From NCBI RefSeq assembly GCF_040549045.1, contig NZ_JBEWTB010000002.1, positions 1,085,501 through 1,149,500 on the forward strand: DNA of 64,000 bases, read 5' to 3'. This DNA comes from Endozoicomonas sp. NE40 (GTDB taxonomy: Bacteria > Pseudomonadota > Gammaproteobacteria > Pseudomonadales > Endozoicomonadaceae). Below the pieces are notes generated by a model. That model worked only from the letters and a program-made list of their open reading frames with translations. It was not told where the DNA came from and did not search any database. The position numbers and the translations under genes were made by a program. Shown here one piece after another: positions 52,581 through 62,215 of the stretch (position 1 is its first letter; each line of letters begins with the position of its first letter).

Positions 52581-53401
52581 TATTTCCGACTGTTACGAAC
52601 GTGGTCGTAAGCGCCCTGAATTTCCTGGGCTTTCTGCTTGGCGACTTCCATCATCTCTTCCGGCAGGCCTTTTGCCACCAGCTTGTCCGGGTGGTGCTGG
52701 CTCATCAGCTTACGATAAGCCCGTTTTACTTCGGCGTCAGTGGCAGAGGGTTCAACCCCGAGAATTTCATAGGCCTGCTTCAATTCATCCCGGCCCGGGC
52801 GCCCCCAACCTCCGCCGCCCCCAGCCTGCTGCTGGCCGGCGTGGTGATAATAAGCCTGCTGCGCCTGAAAGCGTTTATGCAACAGCTCAAAACTGAGCTG
52901 GCTGACACCCAGCTGGTCACAGATATGTCGGAATACGGCACGCTCTGCCTGTGTCAGCCCGCCGTCGGCATACGCCGCCTGCAGCTGTATCTCCAGAAAC
53001 ATGGGAATCAGGGTACTGGAGCCTGCCACCCGACGGAACTCTTCCAGTGCCTCAGAAATGTCGGTCGACGGATTCTTTCCCTGGTTAAACAGTTCGATCG
53101 CCGCCAGGCGCTGTTCTTCAGAGAGACGCATTTCCCGCATAATGGCAGACGCCATCTGGATTTCATCTTCACTGACGCGACCGTCTGCCTTGGCGATACG
53201 CCCCATCACCAGAAAAGAGGCTCGAAAAAACGCCGACTGCGCACGCTGCCGGTTGTAGCCTCTTTGACCGGCCTGCCTGCGGGACTGATTCGGCGTTATA
53301 AAATTCCGGCCAATCCAGCTACCCAGGAGTGCGCCCATCAGAGCACCAAAAGGTCCGCCCCAGATCAACCCAAGAAAAGCACCAATTACTATTGCTGTCA
53401 T
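52580..53401 (-). CDS. djlA: DnaJ-like co-chaperone DjlA
   Basis: DjlA is a membrane-anchored J-domain protein that stimulates DnaK. The N-terminal hydrophobic anchor (IVIGAFLGLIWGGPFGALMG) is followed by a TerB-like domain (AKADGRVSEDEIQMA), a Gly/Gln-rich linker and a C-terminal J domain with YEILGVEPSATDAEVKRAYR and the HPD motif in SQHHPDKL. The 273 residues are normal. The stop codon TAA directly meets copy 2 of the inverted-repeat element, whose last base is part of it. It is followed upstream by murU on the same strand. Confidence 0.95.
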   Translation of the reverse strand: MTAIVIGAFLGLIWGGPFGALMGALLGSWIGRNFITPNQSRRQAGQRGYNRQRAQSAFFRASFLVMGRIAKADGRVSEDEIQMASAIMREMRLSEEQRLAAIELFNQGKNPSTDISEALEEFRRVAGSSTLIPMFLEIQLQAAYADGGLTQAERAVFRHICDQLGVSQLSFELLHKRFQAQQAYYHHAGQQQAGGGGGWGRPGRDELKQAYEILGVEPSATDAEVKRAYRKLMSQHHPDKLVAKGLPEEMMEVAKQKAQEIQGAYDHVRNSRK

Positions 53402-53422
53402 TTAACTTACTATTACTGTCAT

Positions 53423-54115
53423 CTAACAGGTACGAAAGCTACCCGCCAAATACTGTTCCAAATCGTTGAGTCGTTCAACGGTACCAACATCCGTCCAGAG
53501 TCCCTGAAAATGTTCTCCGGTCACTTCATCATCCGCTATAGCCTGCCTCAGAACAGGAGCCAGCGCCTGCACACCGGCAGGAATATTCGCAAACAACCCC
53601 GGTGTTAATACACTGATGCCACTGTATGTCAGCAACTGATCACCCTGTTCCTGAACCCTGCCCTGCTGCAGGGCAAAATCGCCGGTTTTCTTGAAGTCCG
53701 GATTATTAACCATAATCAGGTGCGCCTGTCCGTCTATGGTGTCAGGCACAAGATCAAAAGGGTAGTCGGTAAAGACATCACCATTGACCACCAGAAACGG
53801 TTGATTATCTTCAGAGTGGCCATTCTTAAGCAATGGCAAAGCCTGAATAATACCACCAGCCGTTTCCAGAGGCTCAGGTTCTTCTGAATAACTAATGCTG
53901 ACGCCCCACCGGGAACCATCACCCAGCGCATTGACAATCTGATCACCATGCCAGGAGTGGTTAATGACAATGTCTTTGAAACCAGCTGCTGCCAGCTGCT
54001 CAATATGATGGACGATCAGGGATTTGCCCGCGACTTCAATCAGGGGTTTTGGTGTGTGCAGGGTCAGGGGACGCAGACGCTTCCCAAGACCCGCTGCAAG
54101 GATCATTACTTTCAT
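53423..54115 (-). CDS. murU: N-acetylmuramate alpha-1-phosphate uridylyltransferase
   Basis: MurU makes UDP-MurNAc from MurNAc-1-phosphate in the cell-wall recycling route that bypasses fosfomycin-sensitive MurA. The nucleotidyltransferase motif is MILAAGLGKRLRPLT, followed by PKPLIEV; FLVVNGDVFTDYPF carries the metal-binding Asp. The 230 residues match Pseudomonas MurU. It overlaps amgK by four bases (ATGA), so the two are coupled as in Pseudomonas. Confidence 0.95.
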   Translation of the reverse strand: MKVMILAAGLGKRLRPLTLHTPKPLIEVAGKSLIVHHIEQLAAAGFKDIVINHSWHGDQIVNALGDGSRWGVSISYSEEPEPLETAGGIIQALPLLKNGHSEDNQPFLVVNGDVFTDYPFDLVPDTIDGQAHLIMVNNPDFKKTGDFALQQGRVQEQGDQLLTYSGISVLTPGLFANIPAGVQALAPVLRQAIADDEVTGEHFQGLWTDVGTVERLNDLEQYLAGSFRTC

Positions 54116-55296
54116 GAACTAACAGACTGATCCTTTTTTCCGGCAGATGTTTCAACAGTCGATGTTTCCGGCACAGACACTTCAGCAACAGCAGTTGCCG
54201 CCACCGCTGTAATATCAGCAATCTTCTGTGTCAGTATCGGAGCCACCCGTTGCTGCAACCACTGTCCATGCTGCTCAAAAGCAGGATAACGCTGACAGAC
54301 TTCCAGCACATAGCGGAACGTAGCAGGAATAGCTGACAGGTATTGCGGTTTTTTATCACGCAGCCACAGCCGGGTAAATATGCCCAGACACTTGAGGTGG
54401 CGCTGCAGCCCCAGCCAGTCAAACCATCTCTGGCAGGTCGCCCAGTCAGTATCCCTGAGCAGTGCATGCTGCCTGACAAAATCCTGCAGCCAGCCTTCAA
54501 CCTGATCTTCAGGCCAGCTGACATAGCAGTCTTTTAATAAAGAAACAGCGTCGTATAAAACCGGACCGTGCAAAGCCCCCTGAAAGTCAATCACGCCAAT
54601 CTGGTTGTCGGGCAGACTCATCAGGTTGCGGGAATGGTAGTCCCGGTGAATAAAGGCAGAAGGCTGCTCTCTGGCACTGGCAATCAACATCTGGTCCAGC
54701 CCACAAAACAGTTTTTCGTCCTCTTCCGTCAGTTCAATACCGATCAGTTGCTGAATAAACCAGTCCCTGAAAAGACTCAGCTCTGTCTGAAGCAGTGCTT
54801 CATCGTATTCTGGCAGGGTATCAGGAGAAGTAGCCTGAAGGGTTTTGAGCAGTGTCAGGGCATCCGCATAAATAGCATCAACCGACTGGTGGTCAAGCAG
54901 ATCCAGCAACAGTGTGTCGCCAAAATCTTCAATCAGCATAAAACCCAGATCATAATCCACGGCCCTGATCTGTGGTACCCGTATACCGGCATCAGACAAT
55001 ACACCGGCAATACTGACAAAGGCGGCAGAGTCCTCCTTTTCCGGCGGTGCATCCACAGCCAGAAGCGAACCCTGCGGGCTCTGTATACGATAGTAACTGC
55101 GAAAACCTGCGTCCCCACCCACAGGTAACAGTTGCACTGCATTCGTTAAATGTTCTTCAGCAGGTACCAGCTGCTGCTGTACCCATTGTGCCAGTTGCTC
55201 CCGACGTTGCTGTTGCCGGGCTGCCTCTGAATGAGACAGCTCTGGCTGAAATAGTTCCTGCCGGGACGGTTGGCGAATCTGGTCAGACGGAGTCAT
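54112..55296 (-). CDS. amgK: N-acetylmuramate/N-acetylglucosamine kinase AmgK
   Basis: AmgK phosphorylates the anomeric position of MurNAc and GlcNAc from peptidoglycan turnover, ahead of MurU. It is an aminoglycoside phosphotransferase-fold kinase: LPVGGDAGFRSYYRI at the start, FIHRDYHSRNLM (catalytic loop) and IGVIDFQGALHGP (metal Asp). The frame opens at 55365; ATG 55296 (MTPSDQIRQP) is closer to the family length. The last 35 residues (about VAATAVAEVSVPETSTVETS) form a low-complexity Ala/Val/Thr tail that I do not recall in other AmgK. It is divergent from lptD, as in Pseudomonas. Confidence 0.92.
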   Translation of the reverse strand: MTPSDQIRQPSRQELFQPELSHSEAARQQQRREQLAQWVQQQLVPAEEHLTNAVQLLPVGGDAGFRSYYRIQSPQGSLLAVDAPPEKEDSAAFVSIAGVLSDAGIRVPQIRAVDYDLGFMLIEDFGDTLLLDLLDHQSVDAIYADALTLLKTLQATSPDTLPEYDEALLQTELSLFRDWFIQQLIGIELTEEDEKLFCGLDQMLIASAREQPSAFIHRDYHSRNLMSLPDNQIGVIDFQGALHGPVLYDAVSLLKDCYVSWPEDQVEGWLQDFVRQHALLRDTDWATCQRWFDWLGLQRHLKCLGIFTRLWLRDKKPQYLSAIPATFRYVLEVCQRYPAFEQHGQWLQQRVAPILTQKIADITAVAATAVAEVSVPETSTVETSAGKKDQSVSS

Positions 55297-55611
55297 GTCT
55301 TGCAAAGAGTTTCCTTGAAAGTTTCCCTGTGTCAGGCAGCATAGAACATCGGCTGAAAAAACCACGAATTCAGCCCGTAAAAATTTTTAAAGTTATTGCA
55401 CTGTCGGTCAGAGTAACACAGACTAATAGCAGTTATCACCGGAATAAATCTGATACAACCAAGAATAATTGACAACAATCATACAGTTAATCCGTTACAA
55501 TGGCCGGTTAACGCAAACGGAAACCAACCAAGTCGTGTTTTACGTGGACATTGAAAAATGATCGCATGGCTGTTGAACGTTTAAAAACACACTGCCGGGA
55601 CTGCAAAGCTC

Positions 55612-58449
55612 ATGGAGATGCATCACTTACCTTTCAAACTTCGGGCATTAACTCTGGCAATTGCCAGTGCCATAATTGCCGGTCAGCCAGTCAGCAAAGC
55701 CAGAGCCGAGAACAACCTTTCCGCCGACACCGAGTGGAGCTGCGAAGTGGCCAGCGACGGCAGCGGCTGGCAATGTTCTGTGGTGCCGTTAAAACAGGGA
55801 GCCATGAAACGAGCCCCCCGCCCAGTCGTTGCCCCAGTCGCTACTCGAGGCAGAAAGAGCACCAGAAGTACAGCACCTGAAAAGACGATCGCTGTCAGCC
55901 AGCCTGAAGATGTACGCACACAGCTGGACTGGGTACACGAATCGAAGCTGAGCGATGCCAGACGCCAGCAGCTGAAACAGGAAGAGCCCTGGTGTGTTGG
56001 TACTTATGTCGAGCCAACACGCCCCGGCAAATACTTTAAGGGCGACCCGAACTCTGCGCCTATTATTGCCGACGCCGACGAATCCACTTACCAGAACTCC
56101 ATAGCCACCCTGTTGGGTGCGGTAAAAATTCGTCAGGGCAATCGTCAATTGGAAAGCAATGAAGCGTATCTCGATAACGAAAAGAACTTTGGCGAATTCA
56201 AAGGCAATATTGTTTTCCGTGAACCCGGCACCCTGATTGTAGGCGATACAGCCCAGTCCCAGTTAGACACTGGCCGGACTGAAATCGACAATGCCCAGTA
56301 TGTTATGCACGAGTCTCATGCCCGGGGCAGTGCAGCTGTCATATTGCGCAATGAAGATGCCACCATGGAGCTGGATGACGCCACCTACACCACCTGCCGT
56401 CCCGGCGACCAGGGCTGGCAGCTGTCGGGCGACAGTGTCACTCTTGATCCGTCCACTGGCTTTGGTACGGCACGTAATGCCGTCGTAAGGGTGCAGAACC
56501 TGCCCGTTTTTTATAGTCCATACCTTTACTTCCCTATTGATGACCGCCGTCAGTCCGGTTTCCTGTACCCGACGGTGATGGGGTATGACGACGAGAGTGG
56601 TGTTGAGTTTGACCTGCCTTACTACTGGAACATTGCACCGAATTACGACGCCACCTTTACACCAAGGGTCATGACCAAACGGGGCTTTCTGCTGGAAAAC
56701 GAGTTCCGTTACCTGACTGAAAAGGATGAAGGGGAAATCGGTGTTGCCGGTCTGATTGGTGGCGACCAGCTGGAAGATGAAAACGAACACTACAAAAAAG
56801 ACCGCTGGTTTGTGAATGCCCGCCACCGCCGTCAGTTTACTGATCGCTGGACGGCTGAACTGGATTATGCCGATGCCAGCGACAAGGACTATCTGGACGA
56901 TTTCAGTTCCAGCCTGAACTATTCCAGCTCGGGCCCTTTAAACCAACGCGTAATGACCCGCTACGATGGCGGCAACGATTACAACAACTGGCAGGCAAAG
57001 CTGGACGTTCACAAACTGAAGAATATGGATCGTACCGCTGATGATCCATACAATAAGTTACCGCAGATTGAGCTAAGCGGTAACTGGCAGGCTACCGACC
57101 GGGTTCAGGTGAATTATCTGGCTGATTACACCTATTTTGACCGGGCGGATGACTGGAACTATATCAAAGAAAAGCCTCATTCGGACTTCCCGAATAACTC
57201 TGGCATTTATGAAAGCGTTTATGATGAGGGATACGGTATTCAGAGAGCCGTTGGCAGCCGCGCTTATTTTGAGAGCGGTGTCAGTTACCCAATCAATAAA
57301 ACCTGGGGCTTCCTGACACCTGCCGTTAAAGTGCGCAGCGTTAACTACAGTCTGTCCAATCTGGATCAGGAACAGGTTGTTGCAGACTTGAACAGCTCTT
57401 ACTGGCACAGGAATTTCAACCAGGGCGACTTCACCAAATCTCCCTCGACCACCGTTCCTGCCTTCAGTGTTGATAGCGGACTGTATCTTGACAGAGATGC
57501 AAACCTGTTTGGGTCTGCTTATACCCACACATTAGAGCCAAGGATTAAGTATCTCTATGCGCCGTATGTTAAGGGGCAGGAATTTAATCCCCTCTTTGAT
57601 ACAGGCAATATGGGCTTCAGCTACAGCTCTCTCTGGTCAGACAATCGGTTCAGCGGCTATGACCGTCTGGCTGATGCCAACCAACTGTCTCTGGGCTTCA
57701 CAACCCGTTTTATTCAGGACAATGGTTTTGAACGAATGCGTTTTGGCATCGGACAGATTTTTTATTTTGATGACCGACAGGTCTACATAGGCAATGACCT
57801 GGGCTCCGGCGACCCCGACTATATCCCCGACTTTGACGAGAATGAAAACGCCCAACGTCAGAAAGATGAGCTAACCGCCAGCACTTCGCCCATCGCTTCG
57901 GAGTTTATCTATAATTTCACCCGCACCATGAGCCTGCGTCAGGATTTTGTATGGAATGCCAATCAAAACCGTATTGACAACTATGCCCTGACTTACCGCT
58001 ACCGGCCTTCAGAGCGCAAGACCTTTAATATGGGCTTCCGGTTTGCAGACCGGGTGAAGCGTTATAAGAAAAACGAAGATAATACCAATTACGTCGATCC
58101 GGTTACCGGCGAGAATGTTCTGGTCAAAAACGACCTGAAAGCCACGGATATCAGCTTTGCCTGGCCGATTCCCTACACCCAGAACTGGTCTGCCATGGGT
58201 CGCTGGCAATACGATATGACCAATAAGCGGAACCTTGAGGAGCTGTTTGGTGTCGAATATGCCAGTTGTTGTTATCAGGTGCGATTATTCTGGCGTTCCT
58301 ATGTTAAATCGACCGATAATATCGACCATCCAAAAGACAGAAGCGGCATCTACCTGCAGTTTGTACTGCGAGGTCTGGGTAGTTTGACCGGTTCTTCAGG
58401 TAAAGAGTACTTGCAAGGTATTTCAGGTTATACAATTCGCGAGAAGTAA
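55612..58449 (+). CDS. lptD: LPS-assembly protein LptD
   Basis: LptD forms, with LptE, the outer-membrane translocon for lipopolysaccharide. The 945 residues include a signal peptide (LRALTLAIASAIIAGQPVSKA), the N-terminal Cys (WSCEVASDGSGWQCSVV), the periplasmic OstA domain (about 170-300: IRQGNRQLESNEAYLDNEKN), and a long beta-barrel ending with the paired Cys (ASCCYQVRLFWRSY). It is longer than E. coli LptD (about 784), mainly through the N-terminal linker. It overlaps surA, whose ATG begins at the final base of the lptD stop. Confidence 0.96.
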   Translation: MEMHHLPFKLRALTLAIASAIIAGQPVSKARAENNLSADTEWSCEVASDGSGWQCSVVPLKQGAMKRAPRPVVAPVATRGRKSTRSTAPEKTIAVSQPEDVRTQLDWVHESKLSDARRQQLKQEEPWCVGTYVEPTRPGKYFKGDPNSAPIIADADESTYQNSIATLLGAVKIRQGNRQLESNEAYLDNEKNFGEFKGNIVFREPGTLIVGDTAQSQLDTGRTEIDNAQYVMHESHARGSAAVILRNEDATMELDDATYTTCRPGDQGWQLSGDSVTLDPSTGFGTARNAVVRVQNLPVFYSPYLYFPIDDRRQSGFLYPTVMGYDDESGVEFDLPYYWNIAPNYDATFTPRVMTKRGFLLENEFRYLTEKDEGEIGVAGLIGGDQLEDENEHYKKDRWFVNARHRRQFTDRWTAELDYADASDKDYLDDFSSSLNYSSSGPLNQRVMTRYDGGNDYNNWQAKLDVHKLKNMDRTADDPYNKLPQIELSGNWQATDRVQVNYLADYTYFDRADDWNYIKEKPHSDFPNNSGIYESVYDEGYGIQRAVGSRAYFESGVSYPINKTWGFLTPAVKVRSVNYSLSNLDQEQVVADLNSSYWHRNFNQGDFTKSPSTTVPAFSVDSGLYLDRDANLFGSAYTHTLEPRIKYLYAPYVKGQEFNPLFDTGNMGFSYSSLWSDNRFSGYDRLADANQLSLGFTTRFIQDNGFERMRFGIGQIFYFDDRQVYIGNDLGSGDPDYIPDFDENENAQRQKDELTASTSPIASEFIYNFTRTMSLRQDFVWNANQNRIDNYALTYRYRPSERKTFNMGFRFADRVKRYKKNEDNTNYVDPVTGENVLVKNDLKATDISFAWPIPYTQNWSAMGRWQYDMTNKRNLEELFGVEYASCCYQVRLFWRSYVKSTDNIDHPKDRSGIYLQFVLRGLGSLTGSSGKEYLQGISGYTIREK

Positions 58450-59759
58450 TGATGAAGGGATTGAAGAAATTGATGCTTTCAGCCTGCCGCGCACTGGCGC
58501 TGGCGGCTGTTGTGGTATCAACGGGTAATATCGCCCATGCCAAACCGGTTCCCCTGGACCGCATCGTCGCTGTCGTCGACAAAGATGTGGTCATGGAGAG
58601 CGAACTGAACAATCGTGTTGAGGCTGTGCAACGCCAGCTGTCTGACCGCAATATCACCCTCCCCCCGGAAAGCGTGCTGAAAAATCAGGTGCTGGAACAG
58701 CTGGTACTGGAAAACCTGCAGCTGCAGATGGGCCGCAACGGTGGTATCCGCATTGACGACTGGACGCTGAACGACGCCGTCACCCAAATTGCCGAGCGCA
58801 ATGGCCTGACCATTGAAGAGTTCCGCAAAAATCTGGAAGCCGATGGCCTGTCTTACGCCGAAGCCCGTGAAGAGATCCGTCGCGAGATGATCATCAACCG
58901 TGTGCGTCAGCGCCAGATCACCAGCCGTATCCAGATCAGTGAACAGGAGATTGACAACTTCCTGCGCTCTCCGGAAGGTCAGGCCAGCCAGCAGGTGGAG
59001 TATCGTCTGGGGCATATCCTGATTTCGACACCGGATAACCCAACGCCTTCACAGGTTCAGGCGGCGGAGAAAGAAGCCAACAACATATCGGTTCAACTGA
59101 AGCAGGGCGCTAATTTTGCCGAGATGGCGATCACCTACTCCAAAGGTCAGAATGCCCTGAACGGTGGCGACCTGGGCTGGAGAAGCGCCGAACAGCTGCC
59201 TACCCTGTTTGCCGAACAGGCCGCAAAAATGAACACCGGACAGGTTTCCCAGCCGGTACGCAGTGCCGGTGGTTTTCATATTTTCAAGCTGATGGACACC
59301 CGTGGTAATGAGAAGGTGATGGAAGAACAGGTTAATGTTCGCCACATTCTGATCAAGCCCAATGAAATTCGTAACGATCTGGAAGCCCAGATGATGGCCA
59401 GAGACCTTTACGATCGCATTGAAAGCGGTGAAAGCTTCAGCGATCTGGCAAAAGCCTTCTCCGACGACCCCGGTTCGGCCCTGAATGGTGGCAGTCTGGA
59501 CTGGATATCCCCGCAAACCCTGGTGCCAGAGTTTCAGAAAGCCATGAGCGAAACGCCTCAGGATGTTGTGAGCAAACCGTTCCGCAGCTCTTTTGGCTGG
59601 CACATTCTGGAAGTCAAAGGTAAGCGTCAGGCTGATATCAGCAACCAGGTACGCCGCAACCAGGTACGTGAACTGCTGGGTATGCGCAAGTTTGAAGAAG
59701 AGCTGGAAGTCTGGCTGCGTGAAATCCGTGACCAGTCTTTTGTAGAAATCAGACTCTGA
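58449..59759 (+). CDS. surA: Periplasmic chaperone and peptidyl-prolyl isomerase SurA
   Basis: SurA escorts outer-membrane proteins such as LptD through the periplasm. The signal peptide is SACRALALAAVVVSTGNIAHA. The N-terminal chaperone part has LDRIVAVVDKDVVMESELNN, and two parvulin domains follow: about residues 180-280 (YRLGHILISTPDNP, GGDLGWRSAEQLP) and about 290-390 (VRHILIKPNE, GGSLDWISPQTLVPEF). The 436 residues are normal. It is translated through overlap with lptD. Confidence 0.96.
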   Translation: MMKGLKKLMLSACRALALAAVVVSTGNIAHAKPVPLDRIVAVVDKDVVMESELNNRVEAVQRQLSDRNITLPPESVLKNQVLEQLVLENLQLQMGRNGGIRIDDWTLNDAVTQIAERNGLTIEEFRKNLEADGLSYAEAREEIRREMIINRVRQRQITSRIQISEQEIDNFLRSPEGQASQQVEYRLGHILISTPDNPTPSQVQAAEKEANNISVQLKQGANFAEMAITYSKGQNALNGGDLGWRSAEQLPTLFAEQAAKMNTGQVSQPVRSAGGFHIFKLMDTRGNEKVMEEQVNVRHILIKPNEIRNDLEAQMMARDLYDRIESGESFSDLAKAFSDDPGSALNGGSLDWISPQTLVPEFQKAMSETPQDVVSKPFRSSFGWHILEVKGKRQADISNQVRRNQVRELLGMRKFEEELEVWLREIRDQSFVEIRL

Positions 59760-59781
59760 TTGATTATAAAGTCGCTCCCTC

Positions 59782-59885
59782 GTTGGTTGGGACGAGCGGA
59801 GCGCTTATGCCCTTCAGGGTAATTCCCAGCATGGTGAACTCAACAATTACCCGTGTTGGGAATCGTTTCACTCGTCCCAACCTAC
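59782..59885. repeat. Inverted repeat between surA and pdxA
   Basis: GTTGGTTGGGACGAG and CTCGTCCCAACCTAC pair at the ends, with nested GGGTAATT/AATTACCC inside. It resembles the GTAGGTTGGGT element inside 36271-36423. It ends 12 bases before the pdxA start, so it lies in the pdxA leader. Confidence 0.7.
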
Positions 59886-59897
59886 GGAACCGGCCTG

Positions 59898-60884
59898 ATG
59901 TCCACTCACCCAAATAAACGACTGATCATTACCTCTGGCGAACCGGCAGGCATTGGGCCTGACCTGAGCCTGATGCTGGCCAGCCATTCATTGCCCGTCC
60001 AGCTGGTCGTGGCTGCCGATCCGGAACTGCTCAGCCAGCGAGCCCGGCAACTGAAGCTGAACGTCAGCCTTAAAACCTTCAGTCCACAAGACCACGAGCC
60101 TGCACAGACGGGTGAACTGATTGTTGCACCCTTATCCCTTAGCCAGCCCTGCACACCCGGCCAGACCGATCCGGCTAACGGTCAGTATGTTCTGGATATG
60201 CTCAGCTATGCAGTTCAGGGCTGCATGGATGGATTGTTCGACGGTATGGTGACCGGCCCGGTTCATAAAGAAGTGATCAATAACGCCGGCGTACCTTTTA
60301 CCGGTCATACCGAGTTTCTGGCGGAACAGACCCATACCCGCAAGGTCGTTATGATGCTTGCTACCGAAGGTTTGCGGGTTGCCCTGGCAACGACCCATCT
60401 GCCCCTGCGTGATGTGGCCGATGCCATTACGCCAGAATCACTGGAAGAAGTGATCCGTATCCTGAACAAGGACCTGAAAAACAAATTTGGCATTGCAGAG
60501 CCAGAGATTCTGGTCTGTGGACTGAATCCCCATGCCGGAGAAGGCGGACATCTTGGGATGGAAGAAATTGAGGTCATTATTCCGGTTCTGGATAAACTGC
60601 GTCAGGAAGGCATGAACCTTAAAGGCCCTTTACCGGCAGACACACTGTTTAACCCGAACTACCTTGAGTCGGCGGATGCGGTACTGGCCATGTACCATGA
60701 TCAGGGGTTACCCGTGTTGAAATTCAAAGGTTTTGGTAAGGCAGTGAATATTACGCTCGGGCTGCCCGTGGTCCGAACCTCGGTTGATCACGGCACAGCG
60801 CTTGACCTTGCCGGCCGTGGCAAAGCCAGTCCGGACAGTTTGCTGACTGCCATCAATTATGCAGTGCAGATGATCAACGGATAA
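59898..60884 (+). CDS. pdxA: 4-hydroxythreonine-4-phosphate dehydrogenase
   Basis: PdxA oxidises 4-phosphohydroxy-L-threonine in pyridoxal phosphate synthesis. The start MSTHPNKRLIITSGEPAGIG fits the family; the frame opens earlier at 59853. Metal-binding His residues are seen in FTGHTEFLAEQ, GLNPHAGEGGHLG and AMYHDQGLPVLK, with TSVDHGTALDLAGRG near the end. The 328 residues are normal. It lies in the conserved surA-pdxA-rsmA order. Confidence 0.95.
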   Translation: MSTHPNKRLIITSGEPAGIGPDLSLMLASHSLPVQLVVAADPELLSQRARQLKLNVSLKTFSPQDHEPAQTGELIVAPLSLSQPCTPGQTDPANGQYVLDMLSYAVQGCMDGLFDGMVTGPVHKEVINNAGVPFTGHTEFLAEQTHTRKVVMMLATEGLRVALATTHLPLRDVADAITPESLEEVIRILNKDLKNKFGIAEPEILVCGLNPHAGEGGHLGMEEIEVIIPVLDKLRQEGMNLKGPLPADTLFNPNYLESADAVLAMYHDQGLPVLKFKGFGKAVNITLGLPVVRTSVDHGTALDLAGRGKASPDSLLTAINYAVQMING

Positions 60885-61267
60885 AAGAGCCTTTACTGCC
60901 TGTCTGCTGGCAACTGAATATTGTTCCGGTGAATGTTGTACCGGTGAACATGGATCGCCAGCGTTCTCCGGTCTTTACTGACGACTGTTTCTCCAGATGA
61001 AGAGTCAAGTGAAGAGCCAGGTGAAGAGTCAGATGCAGGCACTGGATTGTAGCGAAAGAACATTATTTTTTGTTTTAACTGCATGCATTGTCTCCCTGAC
61101 TATTTTTCGGTTTGAATGCAGTTTTGAGTTTCCTGACCGCTGATTAGTTCCCAACTCCACCCACATAGCGGCCTCCTGAACAACGAATGATCATCAGCAG
61201 TATGCAAAGCGGTTTTCTGCCGCTATCATAAGCCGCCATTTCCCTGAACGACCGTAAACAGTACATT
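60885..61267. other. Intergenic region between pdxA and rsmA
   Basis: About 380 bases without a supported gene. It contains near-direct short repeats of GTGAAGAG(T/C)CA at about 60997-61034 and a pair of CCGGTGAA at about 60924 and 60941. A minus-strand 63-codon frame here is probably spurious because it arises from these repeats. Confidence 0.45.
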
Positions 61268-62068
61268 ATGTCCGAATTTCCCCATCACAGAGCCCGTAAA
61301 CGCTTCGGCCAGAACTTTCTGCACGATCAGGGCATAATCCAGAGAATCGTTCGCTCCATTCACCCCCGTGAAGGTGACCGGCTGGTTGAAATTGGTCCGG
61401 GTCAGGGCGCCATCACCGAGTTCCTGCTGGATGGGGCTGGTCAGCTGGATGTTATTGAGCTGGACCGCGATCTTATCCCGATCCTGAAACTCCGCTTTGG
61501 CCTGAACCCCAACTTCCGCATCCATGAAGGCGATGCCCTGAAGTTCGACTTCTCCAGCCTCAAAAACGACGACAAACCTTTGCGACTGGTCGGCAACCTG
61601 CCTTACAACATCTCCACGCCGTTGATTTTCCATCTGCTGGAGTACCAGGGCCTGATCAGCGATATGCACTTTATGCTGCAGAAAGAGGTTGTGCTGCGTC
61701 TGGCAGCCCAGCCGGGTGAAAACAACTATGGTCGCCTGGGCATCATGGCACAGTACTACTGCCGGGTAGACTATCTGTTTACGGTTGGTCCTGGCTGTTT
61801 CAACCCTCCGCCCAGGGTCGATTCTGCCATTGTACGGCTGACGCCTCATAAAGAGCTGCCGCACCCATGTAAAGACGTAAAAATGCTGAGCCGTGTGGTT
61901 CGTGAAGCATTCAGCATGCGTCGTAAAACCCTGCGCAATACCCTTAAACAACTGGTGTCTTCAGACGAGCTGGAACAGCTGTCGATTGATCCGTCTGTTC
62001 GTCCGGAGCGGGTGACGCTGGAAGAGTTCGTGCGAATTGCTGACTTTATCCACGACCGCAACGCTTAA
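61268..62068 (+). CDS. rsmA: 16S rRNA dimethyladenosine transferase RsmA/KsgA
   Basis: RsmA dimethylates A1518 and A1519 of 16S rRNA during late 30S assembly. Motifs are ARKRFGQNFLHDQGIIQRI, the SAM site VEIGPGQGAITEFLL and the catalytic NLPYNISTPLIFHLL. The 266 residues are normal. In E. coli apaG and apaH follow; here apaH follows after 147 bases and apaG is absent. Confidence 0.97.
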   Translation: MSEFPHHRARKRFGQNFLHDQGIIQRIVRSIHPREGDRLVEIGPGQGAITEFLLDGAGQLDVIELDRDLIPILKLRFGLNPNFRIHEGDALKFDFSSLKNDDKPLRLVGNLPYNISTPLIFHLLEYQGLISDMHFMLQKEVVLRLAAQPGENNYGRLGIMAQYYCRVDYLFTVGPGCFNPPPRVDSAIVRLTPHKELPHPCKDVKMLSRVVREAFSMRRKTLRNTLKQLVSSDELEQLSIDPSVRPERVTLEEFVRIADFIHDRNA

Positions 62069-62215
62069 GCTCTTTGCCAGAGCTATTTAGAACTCTTCAC
62101 CTGAACTCTTTCACTTGAACAGGCGCAACAAGCTGAGATAAAACTATAAAAGCAGGCTGGCATAAACATCGCCGATGAGTGTCAGCTGACCTTTGTGTGA
62201 CACTCAGGAGACTCT

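Noticed and set aside
60893..61084. 63-codon minus-strand frame between pdxA and rsmA
   Set aside because: It arises from short near-direct repeats and has no ribosome-binding site or known family.
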